Below, one piece after another: positions 1 to 9,267 of a DNA stretch of 64,000 nt. The position numbers and the translations under genes are program-made. This stretch comes from Ferruginibacter sp. (GTDB lineage: Bacteria; Bacteroidota; Bacteroidia; Chitinophagales; Chitinophagaceae), in assembly GCA_019638485.1 (NCBI GenBank), contig JAHBTP010000003.1, forward strand, positions 248,001 to 312,000, read 5' to 3'. A model generated the notes under the pieces. That model did not search any database, was not told where the DNA came from, and saw only the letters and a list, made by a program, of their open reading frames with translations. Positions within the stretch are counted from its first letter, which is position 1. Each line of letters begins with the position of its first letter.

Positions 1-411
1 AAAATTATTAATTTTTCCATACGGAGGGCGAAATAAAGAACTGTCAATTATTTTTTGTGCTTCTGAAACATCTTTAAGAAAAGCCTTTTCACCTATCTTT
101 TTATAATTTACATGGTTCTGGGTGTGGTTACCAACAGCATGCCCTTCTTCAATTATTCGTTTGTACAATTCAGGATATTCCTGCACATTTTTCCCAATAC
201 AAAAAAAAGTAGCCTTTGCATTAAATTTATTGAGTTCTTCAAGTACAAAAGGAGTTACCTCAGGATGTGGCCCATCATCAAAAGTGAGATAAACCACACC
301 ATCCCTGTTGCTTCCATTCCAGGTAACACCACGGAGTAAATACTTCACCCAGAAAGGATTGCGAACAGGATAAAACATATCCAAAATTATATGTTTTAAC
401 TCTTTTTCCAT
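1..411 (-). CDS. Polysaccharide deacetylase (NodB domain), 3' end outside window
   Basis: This is the first 137 codons of a carbohydrate esterase family 4 (NodB-homology) protein, which removes acetyl groups from N-acetylated sugars such as peptidoglycan or chitin-like polymers using a metal ion. Seen in the translation: the TFDDGPHP motif near residue 44 (catalytic base and metal-binding Asp), the metal-binding GNHTQNH motif near residue 94, and the RPPYG motif near residue 129. No signal peptide is visible at the ATG (MEKELKHIIL), although a short hydrophobic stretch is possible further in. The reading frame stays open to base 1, so the gene continues off the window. It is transcribed divergently from gltX across a 134-bp gap. 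The family is certain; the exact substrate is not. Confidence 0.9.
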   Translation of the reverse strand, partial: MEKELKHIILDMFYPVRNPFWVKYLLRGVTWNGSNRDGVVYLTFDDGPHPEVTPFVLEELNKFNAKATFFCIGKNVQEYPELYKRIIEEGHAVGNHTQNHVNYKKIGEKAFLKDVSEAQKIIDSSLFRPPYGKINNF

Positions 412-532
412 TTTTATTATTGTCTATCATTACAAATCCTGCGCCATTCATTCAGATATTCTCGAGTTTAATTACCCTTCAAACCAATAATTATGATTTC
501 GCATAAACAGCGCACACATTTGTGGCTTAACT

Positions 533-540
533 TATCTTTG
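533..540 (+). promoter_or_regulatory. -7 promoter box (TATCTTTG) of gltX
   Basis: TATCTTTG matches the Bacteroidota sigma-A -7 consensus TAnnTTTG. It ends only 5 nt before the gltX ATG, so the predicted start site falls at or next to the start codon and the mRNA would be leaderless or nearly so. I see no clear TTTG -33 element at the usual spacing. Confidence 0.5.
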
Positions 541-545
541 CCAAA

Positions 546-2075
546 ATGGAAACAAATAAGCAAGTAAGGGTTCGTTTTGCTCCCAGCCCCACAGGCGGAT
601 TACATTTGGGAGGAGTTAGAACAGTGCTATACAATTATTTATTTGCACGTCAGCATAATGGGAAATTTATTTTACGCATTGAGGATACGGACCAGACCAG
701 ATTTGTAGAAGGGGCCGAACAGTATATCTATGATTGTTTACATTGGTGTGGGCTAACCCCGGATGAAAGCCCATTGACTGGTGGTCCATTTGCCCCCTAC
801 CGTCAAAGTGAACGAAAACCTATTTATTACAACTATGCGTTACAGTTAGTAAAGGCGGGGTATGCTTATTATGCTTTTGATACTCCCGAAGAATTAGAAG
901 CCATGCGTGAAAGATTAAAGGCGGCTAACAGTCACAGCCTTCAATATGACCACCATAGCAGAATGGGAATGCGAAATTCTATCAGCTTAAGTGAGGAAGA
1001 AACTATTCAACTGTTAGAAAATGGCACCCCATTTGTAATCCGAATTAAAATCCAACCCAACGAAACCGTAATATGTAATGACCTTATACGAGGGGAAATT
1101 CATTTTGATACGTCAGCAGTAGATGACAAAGTGCTGCTAAAAGCAGATGGGATGCCTACTTATCATCTTGCCGTTGTTGTAGATGACTATTTGATGCAAA
1201 TCACTCACGCATTTAGAGGTGAAGAATGGCTTCCCAGCGCACCCATCCATATTTTATTGTGGCAATATCTCTTTGGCCTTGATAACATGGTAAAATGGGC
1301 ACACTTACCCCTAATCCTTAAGCCGGATGGAAATGGCAAACTGAGCAAACGTGATGGAGATCGGCTCGGTTTCCCGGTATATGCAATGAATTGGACTGAT
1401 CCTGTAACCGGTGAACTAACGAAAGGTTTTAAAGAAACCGGATTCTTGCCCGAAGCATTTAATAATCTTCTATCTCAATTAGGATGGAACGATGGAACTG
1501 AACAGGAAATTTTTTCTATGAGTGAGTTAATTGAAAAATTCTCCTTACAAAGGGTGCATATATCAGGGGCGAAATTTGATTTTGAAAAAGCCAAATGGTT
1601 CAATCACGAATGGATTAAAAGCGCATCAGCAAAAAGGCTTTTACCAGATATTACTACATTATTAAATAACAATGGTATTGACACCGGAAATAAAAACCTT
1701 TTTGAAATAATAGACTTAATAAAAGACAGATGTACCTTACTAACAGATTTTATTGAACATACCCGGTACTTTTTTATCCCACCCAAAACAATTGATGTTG
1801 CATCAATTGCACAAAAATGGGATGAAAAAAAGAAAACATTTTTTGAATCATTAATTCCCATTTTTGAAAAAGCAGAGGAATGGAATAGTATCACCATTGA
1901 AACCCTCTTTAAAGCACACGCGTCAACCCATGAAATAAAAATAGGTGAGCTGCAGATGATATTACGGGTGTTTTTAGTTGGCTGTAAAGCCGGACCGGGT
2001 GTGTTTCACATCACTACAATACTTGGTAAAGAGGATACCATTAACCGAATTATATCAGGAATAAAACAACTTTGA
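546..2075 (+). CDS. gltX: Glutamate--tRNA ligase
   Basis: Class I aminoacyl-tRNA synthetase that charges tRNA-Glu with glutamate in the cytoplasm. The Rossmann catalytic domain opens with FAPSPTGGLHLGG (residues 11-23), which carries the HIGH-type motif as HLGG. The second ATP-binding motif is KLSKR at about residues 265-269 (the KMSKS equivalent). The C-terminal third is the helical anticodon-binding region. Length (509 aa) is normal for a bacterial GltX. The start follows directly after a -7 box. It is followed 24 nt later by the B12-binding subunit gene on the same strand, so the two may be co-transcribed, although no functional link is evident. A non-discriminating enzyme (Glu and Gln tRNA) cannot be excluded from sequence alone. 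Confidence 0.97.
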   Translation: METNKQVRVRFAPSPTGGLHLGGVRTVLYNYLFARQHNGKFILRIEDTDQTRFVEGAEQYIYDCLHWCGLTPDESPLTGGPFAPYRQSERKPIYYNYALQLVKAGYAYYAFDTPEELEAMRERLKAANSHSLQYDHHSRMGMRNSISLSEEETIQLLENGTPFVIRIKIQPNETVICNDLIRGEIHFDTSAVDDKVLLKADGMPTYHLAVVVDDYLMQITHAFRGEEWLPSAPIHILLWQYLFGLDNMVKWAHLPLILKPDGNGKLSKRDGDRLGFPVYAMNWTDPVTGELTKGFKETGFLPEAFNNLLSQLGWNDGTEQEIFSMSELIEKFSLQRVHISGAKFDFEKAKWFNHEWIKSASAKRLLPDITTLLNNNGIDTGNKNLFEIIDLIKDRCTLLTDFIEHTRYFFIPPKTIDVASIAQKWDEKKKTFFESLIPIFEKAEEWNSITIETLFKAHASTHEIKIGELQMILRVFLVGCKAGPGVFHITTILGKEDTINRIISGIKQL

Positions 2076-2099
2076 ATATAGTTTGAGTAAATTCACATT

Positions 2100-2507
2100 A
2101 TGAACAGACCGATACGTGTTTTGGTTGCAAAAGTTGGGCTCGATGGCCACGACAGAGGAGCGAAAGTTATTGCTACTGCCCTGCGAGATGCAGGCATGGA
2201 GGTTATTTATACCGGATTGAGGCAAACTCCTGAAATGGTGGTTAATGCCGCCTTACAAGAAGATGTTGATGCTATTGGCGTTAGCATACTGAGCGGAGCA
2301 CACATGACCGTATTTTCGAAACTACTGGAACTTATGAAAGAAAAAAACATGAATGATGTACTGCTCACCGGTGGTGGAATTATTCCTGAAGAAGATATCT
2401 CTACCTTAACCACATTAGGTATAGGTAAATTATTTGCACCGGGCACTCCAACTACCGAAATAGCTAATTACATTAATGATTGGGTAAAGCAGAATAGGAA
2501 TTTTTAA
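2100..2507 (+). CDS. Stand-alone B12-binding subunit of an acyl-CoA mutase
   Basis: A 135-aa protein made almost entirely of the cobalamin-binding Rossmann domain found at the C-terminus of methylmalonyl-CoA mutase. Residues 15-20 read DGHDRG, the DxHxxG motif whose His17 is the lower axial ligand of cobalt in base-off/His-on enzymes. Further motifs are GVSILSGAH near residue 60 and the LTGGG turn near residue 88, which line the nucleotide-tail pocket. The substrate-binding TIM-barrel subunit is not encoded here, so the protein must pair with a large subunit from elsewhere, as in isobutyryl-CoA mutase or split methylmalonyl-CoA mutases. A methylmalonyl-CoA epimerase lies in the same window (27220). 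An enoyl-CoA hydratase gene follows after 23 nt. Confidence 0.88.
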   Translation: MNRPIRVLVAKVGLDGHDRGAKVIATALRDAGMEVIYTGLRQTPEMVVNAALQEDVDAIGVSILSGAHMTVFSKLLELMKEKNMNDVLLTGGGIIPEEDISTLTTLGIGKLFAPGTPTTEIANYINDWVKQNRNF

Positions 2508-2530
2508 TTAATTTTTAATCGTTTAGCATC

Positions 2531-3313
2531 ATGGCATATACAACCATATTAACTGAAGTTTTAGAAAATATTTTAACCATCACAATCAATCGTCCGGATA
2601 AACTTAATGCACTTAATCGGGATGTTTTTAATGATTTGGATAAAGTTTTTGATGAAGCTGCAGTAAATGAAGAAGTAAAATCAGTGATTATAACCGGAGC
2701 AGGATCAAAAGCATTTGTAGCAGGCGCTGATATTGCAGAGTTTTCTTCCTATAGTAGCGATGAGGCAAGAAAACTTTCGTCAAGAGGGCAACAGGTATTT
2801 TTTAAAATTGAAAATTTTTCAAAGCCGGTTGTTGCGGTTGTAAATGGATTTGCATTAGGAGGAGGTTGTGAGCTGGCAATGGCATGTCATTTCAGGCTTT
2901 GCAATGAACATGCAAAATTTGGTCAACCGGAAGTGAATCTTGGCCTCATTGCCGGCTATGGCGGCACTCAGCGACTAACCCAAATAATTGGTAAAGGAAA
3001 GAGCATGGAAATGCACATGACGGGGAAAATGATGGATGCAGCTGAAGCACTGAACTATCGCTTAGTTAATTATGTTTTTCCTGCTGATCAACTCATAACA
3101 AAAGCACGGGAAATACTTCAAAGTATTCATACAAAGGCTCCGTTAGCTGTTGCTGGCGCAATTAATGCAATTAATACAGCATGTACATCTACAGGCAACG
3201 ATGGATTTAAACACGAAGTAGAAATTTTTGGAAATTGCTTTAGTACGGAAGACATGAAGGAAGGTGTAAGTGCCTTTTTAGAGAAAAGAAAACCTGTATT
3301 CAGAGGTAAATAA
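2531..3313 (+). CDS. Enoyl-CoA hydratase/isomerase family protein
   Basis: Crotonase-fold enzyme, probably adding water across the double bond of a trans-2-enoyl-CoA during fatty-acid or amino-acid breakdown. Visible family landmarks are AFVAGADIAEF near residue 60 (CoA and oxyanion-hole loop), FALGGGCELAMACHFR near residue 106 (second oxyanion-hole glycines and first catalytic Glu), and GQPEVNLGLIAGYGGTQRL near residue 133 (second catalytic Glu). Both Glu positions of true hydratases are present, favouring hydratase over isomerase activity. The 260-aa length is standard. It sits 23 nt after the B12-binding subunit gene, so an operon devoted to branched or short acyl-CoA metabolism is plausible. 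The precise substrate is not readable. Confidence 0.9.
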   Translation: MAYTTILTEVLENILTITINRPDKLNALNRDVFNDLDKVFDEAAVNEEVKSVIITGAGSKAFVAGADIAEFSSYSSDEARKLSSRGQQVFFKIENFSKPVVAVVNGFALGGGCELAMACHFRLCNEHAKFGQPEVNLGLIAGYGGTQRLTQIIGKGKSMEMHMTGKMMDAAEALNYRLVNYVFPADQLITKAREILQSIHTKAPLAVAGAINAINTACTSTGNDGFKHEVEIFGNCFSTEDMKEGVSAFLEKRKPVFRGK

Positions 3314-3340
3314 CCACAATCAATACAAAACTGATTCTTG

Positions 3341-3348
3341 TATCTTTG
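3341..3348 (+). promoter_or_regulatory. -7 promoter box (TATCTTTG) of fumC
   Basis: TATCTTTG matches TAnnTTTG. It lies 27 nt upstream of the fumC ATG, giving a short leader of about 20 nt. The box separates fumC from the preceding acyl-CoA genes as its own transcription unit. Confidence 0.45.
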
Positions 3349-3375
3349 CATTTGTAATTTATAAATCTACAAATC

Positions 3376-4776
3376 ATGAGTCAGTTTAGAATAGAGAAAG
3401 ACACTATGGGTGAGGTGCAGGTGCCTGCAGACGCTTATTATGGTGCCCAAACACAACGCAGCATCAATAATTTTAAAATTGCTGAGGATATTAATAAAAT
3501 GCCAAAAGAAATCATACGAGCTTTTGCCATTTTAAAAAAGGCGGCCGCCATCACCAATACCGAAGCAGGTGTTTTACCCAAAGAAAAATCAGATTTAATA
3601 GGTAAAGTATGTGACGAAATTATAGATGGAAAATTAGATAATTATTTCCCACTGGTAATATGGCAAACAGGTAGCGGTACTCAAAGTAACATGAATGTTA
3701 ATGAGGTAATCGCTTATCGCGGTCACGTATTAAACGGTGGAAATTTAGATGATAAACAAAAGTTTCTACATCCAAATGATGATGTAAATAAATCACAATC
3801 GAGCAATGATACCTTCCCAACTGCAATGCATATTGCTGCTTATAAAATTTTAATGGAGGTCACTATCCCCGGTATTGAAAAGCTTCGCCATACCCTGCAT
3901 GAAAAAAGTAAAACTTTTATGCATATTGTAAAAATTGGCAGAACCCACTTAATGGATGCTACTCCATTAACCCTAGGCCAGGAGTTTAGCGGATATGCAT
4001 CACAGTTAGATCATGGCCTGAAAGCATTAAAAAATACCCTAAGCCACTTATCTGAATTGGCATTAGGAGGTACTGCAGTAGGAACAGGAATCAACACGCC
4101 TGAAGGATATGCAGCCAATGTGGCAAAACAAATTGCCAAGCTATCCGGACATCCGTTCGTTACAGCAAAAAATAAATTTGAATCACTTGCCGCCCATGAT
4201 GCTATTGTAGAATGTCACGGTGCATTAAAACAAATTGCAGTAAGCCTAATGAAAATAGCCAATGATATTCGTTTGCTGGCAAGTGGACCACGCAGTGGTA
4301 TTGGTGAAATTATGCTACCTGAAAATGAGCCGGGCTCTTCTATTATGCCCGGAAAGGTTAACCCCACACAATGTGAAGCTTTAACCATGATTGCGGCTCA
4401 AGTAATGGGAAATGATGTAACCATAAGCATTGCCGGCAGCAACGGACAATTTGAGCTTAATGTGTTTAAACCGGTAATGATTGCTAATTTCTTACACAGT
4501 GCACGACTGATTGGTGATGGCTGCACCTCTTTTAACGACCATTGCGCAGCAGGAATTGAACCTTTAGAAAAGAATATTCGAAAGCACGTAGAGAATTCGC
4601 TAATGCTGGTTACAGCATTAAATACAAAAATTGGTTATTATAAAGCAGCAGAAATTGCCCAAAAGGCACACAAGGAGCATACTACACTAAAAGAAATGGC
4701 AGTAAAATTAGGCTATGTTACTCCCGAAGAATTTGACGCGTGGGTTGTTCCGGCTGATATGGTAGGCAAAATATAA
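3376..4776 (+). CDS. fumC: Class II fumarate hydratase
   Basis: Homotetrameric, iron-independent fumarase interconverting fumarate and malate in the TCA cycle. The translation shows the superfamily signature [15 protein letters not shown] near residue 317 (the flexible active-site loop with the catalytic Ser), [16 protein letters not shown] near residue 187 (His pair region), and [13 protein letters not shown] near residue 98, typical of FumC rather than aspartase or argininosuccinate lyase. Length 466 aa is standard. A terminator hairpin follows 25 nt after the stop. Aspartate ammonia-lyase is the closest alternative, but the [14 protein letters not shown] context and length match fumarase. 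Confidence 0.95.
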   Translation: MSQFRIEKDTMGEVQVPADAYYGAQTQRSINNFKIAEDINKMPKEIIRAFAILKKAAAITNTEAGVLPKEKSDLIGKVCDEIIDGKLDNYFPLVIWQTGSGTQSNMNVNEVIAYRGHVLNGGNLDDKQKFLHPNDDVNKSQSSNDTFPTAMHIAAYKILMEVTIPGIEKLRHTLHEKSKTFMHIVKIGRTHLMDATPLTLGQEFSGYASQLDHGLKALKNTLSHLSELALGGTAVGTGINTPEGYAANVAKQIAKLSGHPFVTAKNKFESLAAHDAIVECHGALKQIAVSLMKIANDIRLLASGPRSGIGEIMLPENEPGSSIMPGKVNPTQCEALTMIAAQVMGNDVTISIAGSNGQFELNVFKPVMIANFLHSARLIGDGCTSFNDHCAAGIEPLEKNIRKHVENSLMLVTALNTKIGYYKAAEIAQKAHKEHTTLKEMAVKLGYVTPEEFDAWVVPADMVGKI

Positions 4777-4800
4777 CATACGTTGTACTTTAAATTATAA

Positions 4801-4827
4801 AGGTTGTTTAATTAAACAGCCTTTTTA
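4801..4827 (+). terminator. Intrinsic terminator after fumC
   Basis: A 9-bp stem (AGGTTGTTT pairing with AAACAGCCT, one G-U pair) around an AATT loop is followed by five T residues. It lies between convergent fumC and the sugar dehydrogenase gene and may work in both directions. Confidence 0.75.
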
Positions 4828-4840
4828 TTATTGCTATATA

Positions 4841-6565
4841 TTATAGCACAATTATTTTTTTACTAATCTCCAGCACATCCCTGCCATTAAATAATTGAAT
4901 GATATACAAACCGGGATGAAACTTTGAAACGTCAATTTTAAATTCATCCCTGTTTTGTTTTCCTGTTAAGATAATTCTTCCGCCTGAGTCTAATAATTTA
5001 AAAAATATAGGCTTGGAAACATTTCGCTTAGACTGTACATGCACATAATCCGTTGCCGGACTTGGATAAATCCTAAAATACAATCTAGGATCCAACAACG
5101 GATGATCATCATCTCCCAATGCCATCAAACTTCCGGTATATACATACTCTAACACACATCCGCGATCTGTAATTCCTCCATCCACACCCGGTATTGGTCC
5201 TGAAGTAGCACCAACACTATCTGTAAGCAAGTAAAAAGTTATTCCGTCATTTGCCACCACCATATCACGGTAACGATTAAGCGCAGTTTCCTTAAAGTAT
5301 GGAATAACAGAATCACTAACAGAAAGAGAACCATCCCTGGAGGCGTTTAGCTTGAGCCGGAAAACAGCACCGGCTTTTAGTGTGGGCATCAGCAAAGAAT
5401 TCTCCCATCCGGGTATTCGATTATTAAACGGATAAACAATTAGACTACTTGGTGCCACCGTTGGATTTTTCAACCAATTACAAGCAGCGCCACCGGGAGG
5501 TGTTGTTGGATATAAATCAAAAATAGGATTCACATGCCCGGAAATAAAAAAAGCACCTTCAGCTATTCCATAAGTTGTTTGAGTAGAACTACATTCACCC
5601 GGATAAGACGAACAGCCGGGATTATTAGACCACTGATAATATTTATACCAATTATTATCCAACTTTCCAGCAACACGTGGCCACCCATAATTTCCTCCAC
5701 CATAAATTACATTCACTTCGTCATCAGACGCCGGTCCATGTTCTGAAGAGTATAATCTGCCTCCCGGAATTAATTGATTGTTCATATCTCGCTCAAACAC
5801 CAACCCTTGTGGATTGCGGTGGCCAACACTCCATACATGAGAGCGCCCTATTCCGGAGAAATCTGGGTTATCGGCAGGTATGGTTCCATCTAAGTTTATT
5901 CGCAAAATTTTTCCGCTATACCGAACTTTATTACCGGAAGCAATTTGAGTAGATGTAGGAATATACTGTGACTGGATAGAATCACATGAGTTTCCAAATT
6001 GATTAGCTCCTCCATCTCCACAGGAATACACCAACTTATAATCGGGCTCTCCAACAGAACCAAAATTACCAATGGCTAGTTTACCTCCATTATGGTCATT
6101 ACTTCCCGGAATCCCACTAACTAAGGTTAGTTCATTAGTAAGTAAAGCTAAATCTCGCTGATAAGTATATCGAACAATTTTAATCCTACGTAAACCTAAA
6201 GAATCATAGGTATATGCTAAATAAACAAAATTCTTCCCGGTCAAAAAGAGGTCAGGATGTAAAGCAATTCCTAACATCCCATCTTGCTTAATACCGGTTG
6301 CACCTGAAGTAGTAAACTTTACTTTATTGCGGATATTAAGTAATTCAGTCTTCCCGCCATTTACTCGATTCATCCGAATCACATAACCACGGCGTTCTGT
6401 AATCCACAAAGAATCATCAGGCCCTAATACCATAGCAAACGGGTGCCGAAGCCGACCTGTTGCTGTATTATCATTCACCACACGTTTAGTAGAAAATTTT
6501 TCTTGGGCATAAGCCGTTAATCCCGTAAAGGACATTAACAAAGCCCAAAGGGTGAGGGTTTTCAT
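4841..6565 (-). CDS. Exported PQQ-type sugar dehydrogenase with type IX sorting domain
   Basis: Secreted six-bladed propeller of the glucose/sorbosone dehydrogenase (GSDH) family, which oxidises aldoses or sugar-like substrates with PQQ. Signal peptide MKTLTLWALLMSFTGLTAYAQ is at residues 1-21. Family landmarks are RHPFAMVLGPDDSLWITER near residue 41, GIALHPD near 99, NDHNGGKLAIG near 156 (active-site His), the GDGG turn, KILRINLDGTIPADNP near 218, GHRNPQGL near 248, and SSEHGPASDDEVNVI near 273. The last ~80 residues (from YFRIYPSPATDY) form a type A T9SS C-terminal sorting domain ending in ISKKIIVL, so the protein should be exported through the Gld/Por machinery encoded elsewhere in the window. 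Which sugar is oxidised is unknown. Confidence 0.88.
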   Translation of the reverse strand: MKTLTLWALLMSFTGLTAYAQEKFSTKRVVNDNTATGRLRHPFAMVLGPDDSLWITERRGYVIRMNRVNGGKTELLNIRNKVKFTTSGATGIKQDGMLGIALHPDLFLTGKNFVYLAYTYDSLGLRRIKIVRYTYQRDLALLTNELTLVSGIPGSNDHNGGKLAIGNFGSVGEPDYKLVYSCGDGGANQFGNSCDSIQSQYIPTSTQIASGNKVRYSGKILRINLDGTIPADNPDFSGIGRSHVWSVGHRNPQGLVFERDMNNQLIPGGRLYSSEHGPASDDEVNVIYGGGNYGWPRVAGKLDNNWYKYYQWSNNPGCSSYPGECSSTQTTYGIAEGAFFISGHVNPIFDLYPTTPPGGAACNWLKNPTVAPSSLIVYPFNNRIPGWENSLLMPTLKAGAVFRLKLNASRDGSLSVSDSVIPYFKETALNRYRDMVVANDGITFYLLTDSVGATSGPIPGVDGGITDRGCVLEYVYTGSLMALGDDDHPLLDPRLYFRIYPSPATDYVHVQSKRNVSKPIFFKLLDSGGRIILTGKQNRDEFKIDVSKFHPGLYIIQLFNGRDVLEISKKIIVL

Positions 6566-6755
6566 AAGGAGGCTTTAAGTAACGGGCACACTTTGCCCAT
6601 TAGTATAATATCAAGTAACGAAGAACACCCTAAAATTATTGTACAATATTTTAAAAGGATAAAACCCATAAAAGATTATATACTAATCTAATAAAATTGA
6701 CGTTTAGTATTTGGAATTTAACGGTTAATACTGCCCTATAAAACCCACCAACTCT

Positions 6756-9014
6756 ATGAATAAAAGGTTTACAAACACCTTCTTCATTTTATTTGCCTGT
6801 TGTACAATATCAACCTTAGTACAAGGACAGACAAACAGGGTTGATGTGGCAAAAAGTATCGTAAATATTTCTGCAATAAATGGTGGCGGAACTTTCAAAC
6901 CCGGAGACACAATTGAAATACGTACAACCATTGCCGTTATGCGGCAAGCCAGCACCAGAACCATTATTGATCAGGTGTCTGTAAAAGATGTAATTCCAAC
7001 TAATACTACCTATATCATTAACTCAATGCGAGTAGCCACCAATGAAGGACTAACGTATAAAGGGCCATTCACAGACGGTCTTGATGGTGATGCCGGTACA
7101 CGGTCAGGAAGCAACATCACTATTAATTTAGGCAATTTAGCTACCGGAACATCCGGTGGAAGAATTCGTTCCGACTCAAGCAGACCAAGTTTTTACGGTA
7201 GTACATGCATAATGGTTGCTTCATTTAGGGTACGCATTAATCCTTCAGCACCTTACGGTACAACAATTACAACAGGCGGAAAAATATCCTATCGCATGGT
7301 TTCTCCTACTCCTGTTTCCAACTACAATATTGATTTCCCCGCATACAATATCCTTTTGTTTGAAGAGGAGGAGGCATGTACAAATGGGTTAGGAGTAAGT
7401 GCGGCATCTGATGCGCAAGGAACTTTTGGAAAAGGAACTGTAAAAGACAGGGTAGCTCCATTAGCCTTTGCTACCACTTATACAAAACAAACATTATCAG
7501 CTAACGAACCACAGGATTATAATTATTCAATAGTAAACAATTCCAGTGTAACCGGTTCAACTAACCCGGCTATAGGTGTACCCAATGCAGCTAGAGTATT
7601 TACTCTTTGGGATATAAACGGAGACCACACCGGAGCTGTTAATCCAACAATAGGAAATTTACCAGTAGCACCCGGAACAGAAGGAGGCTACATGGTGTTG
7701 GTAAATGCCAGTTATAAAACAGACACCGCTTATCGAGAAACGCTTAGTAATTTGTGCCCGAATACCTACTACCAGTTTTCAGCATGGATAAAGAATATTT
7801 GCCCCAGATGTAGTTGTGACAGCACCGGTAAAGGAAGTGGCTCAGGAGGGTTTTTACCTGCAGCAGGTAATGATTCATCAGGTGTTAAGCCCAATATTAG
7901 CTTTGAAATTGATGGAAAGATTTATTATTCGTCAGGAGATATTAAATATAACCGTGCAAGCCCTTGGAAAAAATATGGTTTTACCTTTCTAACAGGTCCG
8001 ACACAAACTACTGCCGATTTTTTAATACGCAATAACTCACCCGGAGGTGGTGGAAACGATTGGGCTTTAGACGATATTGTCATCTCCCATTGTGGACCTT
8101 CATTAGCTATGAACTATGCACCAATAGCATTGGGATGCACAGCTGATCCATTTGAAGTACGTTTATCCGATACCGTTAGATACAAATTCAATAATAGTTA
8201 CATTCACTTTAAATGGCAAATTAGTAACGTAGGAGGAACTGTATGGACAGATATGACCGGACCCGGAACAAGAGGTGTTGGAGTGCCATCCATAGTAAAT
8301 GGTCAATACCAATACGTAACCAATTTGCCACCCTTTTTAGCATACCCGGCAGATAGTGGTAGGTATTTTAGAGTATATGTGGCAACTACAGCAAGTAATC
8401 TGGATAATGATTGTGCATATACCGATGGAAGTGTAAGAATGATTTCAGTTATAAATTGTGGCTTAGTGTTATCATCAAAATTCATCATCTTCAAAGGAAG
8501 CCTGATAAATAACACAGGATATCTCCATTGGACAACCGAAGAGATGGAATCATTATCACATTATATCATTGAAAAGAGTAGTGATGCAATTAATTTCAGA
8601 CCAATAGGAAATATAAATGCCCACAACACTCATTCAGCAGGATACTTTTTCATAGACCCTGAAATAGTTTCAGGCAGAGCCTATTACAGACTCAAAATGT
8701 ACTCAACAAGAGGGGTATATAAATATAGCCATATAGTAAGTATGGGCTTATCGCTCAATTTCAACATTACCCATATTGAAAACCCTATTAACAATTTGCT
8801 GTCTTTTGACGTAAGCCTACCCAATGACGGGCAATTTTACTATAGTATTTCTAACAACAATGGGCAGACAATTCTTAAAGGAAAAGAATTATTACAAAAA
8901 GGTATTAATCGAATTACCTATAATATAGATCACAAATTAGCACCCGGATTATATTATCTATCCGGATGGTTTGGAAACGAACGAATCCATAAAAAGATTA
9001 TTAAAGCCAATTAA
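6756..9014 (+). CDS. Exported adhesin-like multidomain protein, paralog 1 (T9SS cargo)
   Basis: Large secreted protein (752 aa) with signal peptide MNKRFTNTFFILFACCTISTLVQGQ. The N-terminal ~190 residues resemble a conserved beta-sandwich of the DUF11/isopeptide-repeat type (VDVAKSIVNIS ... GDTIEIRTTIAV). A central jelly-roll-like domain ends in NDWALDDIVISHCGP and contains a dense cysteine patch, CPRCSCDSTGKG, near residue 350. An Ig-like segment (FKWQISNVGG) follows, then a fibronectin-like stretch (YLHWTTEEMESLSHYIIEKS) typical of the region before T9SS tails, and a C-terminal sorting domain. The next gene (9268) is a clear paralog along its whole length. Function is probably adhesion or ligand binding at the cell surface; no catalytic motif was recognised. 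Confidence 0.8.
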   Translation: MNKRFTNTFFILFACCTISTLVQGQTNRVDVAKSIVNISAINGGGTFKPGDTIEIRTTIAVMRQASTRTIIDQVSVKDVIPTNTTYIINSMRVATNEGLTYKGPFTDGLDGDAGTRSGSNITINLGNLATGTSGGRIRSDSSRPSFYGSTCIMVASFRVRINPSAPYGTTITTGGKISYRMVSPTPVSNYNIDFPAYNILLFEEEEACTNGLGVSAASDAQGTFGKGTVKDRVAPLAFATTYTKQTLSANEPQDYNYSIVNNSSVTGSTNPAIGVPNAARVFTLWDINGDHTGAVNPTIGNLPVAPGTEGGYMVLVNASYKTDTAYRETLSNLCPNTYYQFSAWIKNICPRCSCDSTGKGSGSGGFLPAAGNDSSGVKPNISFEIDGKIYYSSGDIKYNRASPWKKYGFTFLTGPTQTTADFLIRNNSPGGGGNDWALDDIVISHCGPSLAMNYAPIALGCTADPFEVRLSDTVRYKFNNSYIHFKWQISNVGGTVWTDMTGPGTRGVGVPSIVNGQYQYVTNLPPFLAYPADSGRYFRVYVATTASNLDNDCAYTDGSVRMISVINCGLVLSSKFIIFKGSLINNTGYLHWTTEEMESLSHYIIEKSSDAINFRPIGNINAHNTHSAGYFFIDPEIVSGRAYYRLKMYSTRGVYKYSHIVSMGLSLNFNITHIENPINNLLSFDVSLPNDGQFYYSISNNNGQTILKGKELLQKGINRITYNIDHKLAPGLYYLSGWFGNERIHKKIIKAN

Positions 9015-9021
9015 TTATAAG

Positions 9022-9050
9022 AAAAGAGCAGGATAATTACCTGCTCTTTT
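9022..9050 (+). terminator. Intrinsic terminator after adhesin-like paralog 1
   Basis: A perfect 11-bp stem (AAAAGAGCAGG / CCTGCTCTTTT) with a 7-nt loop runs into a T tract, starting 7 nt after the stop codon. It separates the tandem paralogs into two transcription units. Confidence 0.85.
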
Positions 9051-9160
9051 TTCATAAGTTCCTTATACAAAACACGAGGTGTCTTCTGTACAATTCCGCA
9101 ATTTTTCATTGACAATTTGCGACAAATTTCCTTTCTGAAATAGTCAAATCACTTGGAAGA

Positions 9161-9207
9161 AAAAGGGACAATATGTTTTTTCCCTATTTAAAAATATTGC
9201 CCTTTTA
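9161..9207 (+). other. Hairpin in the leader between the tandem paralogs
   Basis: AAAAGGG-A-CAATAT pairs with ATATTG-CCCTTTT across a 19-nt loop, with one bulged A. It lies 60 nt upstream of the second paralog's start, inside a 253-bp gap that otherwise shows only the terminator of the first gene. It could be a weak second terminator or a leader structure. No -7 box of full consensus was seen in this gap. Confidence 0.4.
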
Positions 9208-9267
9208 TTAGCGTTTTATCAATATCCAAGCAGTTCATCTAAACATTTTCTAATAAAAACTATTTAG

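Noticed and set aside
5534..5952. Open frames on the plus strand inside the sugar dehydrogenase gene, and similar antisense frames inside gldL, BatA, nadC and others
   Set aside because: They lie fully inside well-supported genes on the other strand, lack domains and signal peptides, and arise from the base composition of those genes.
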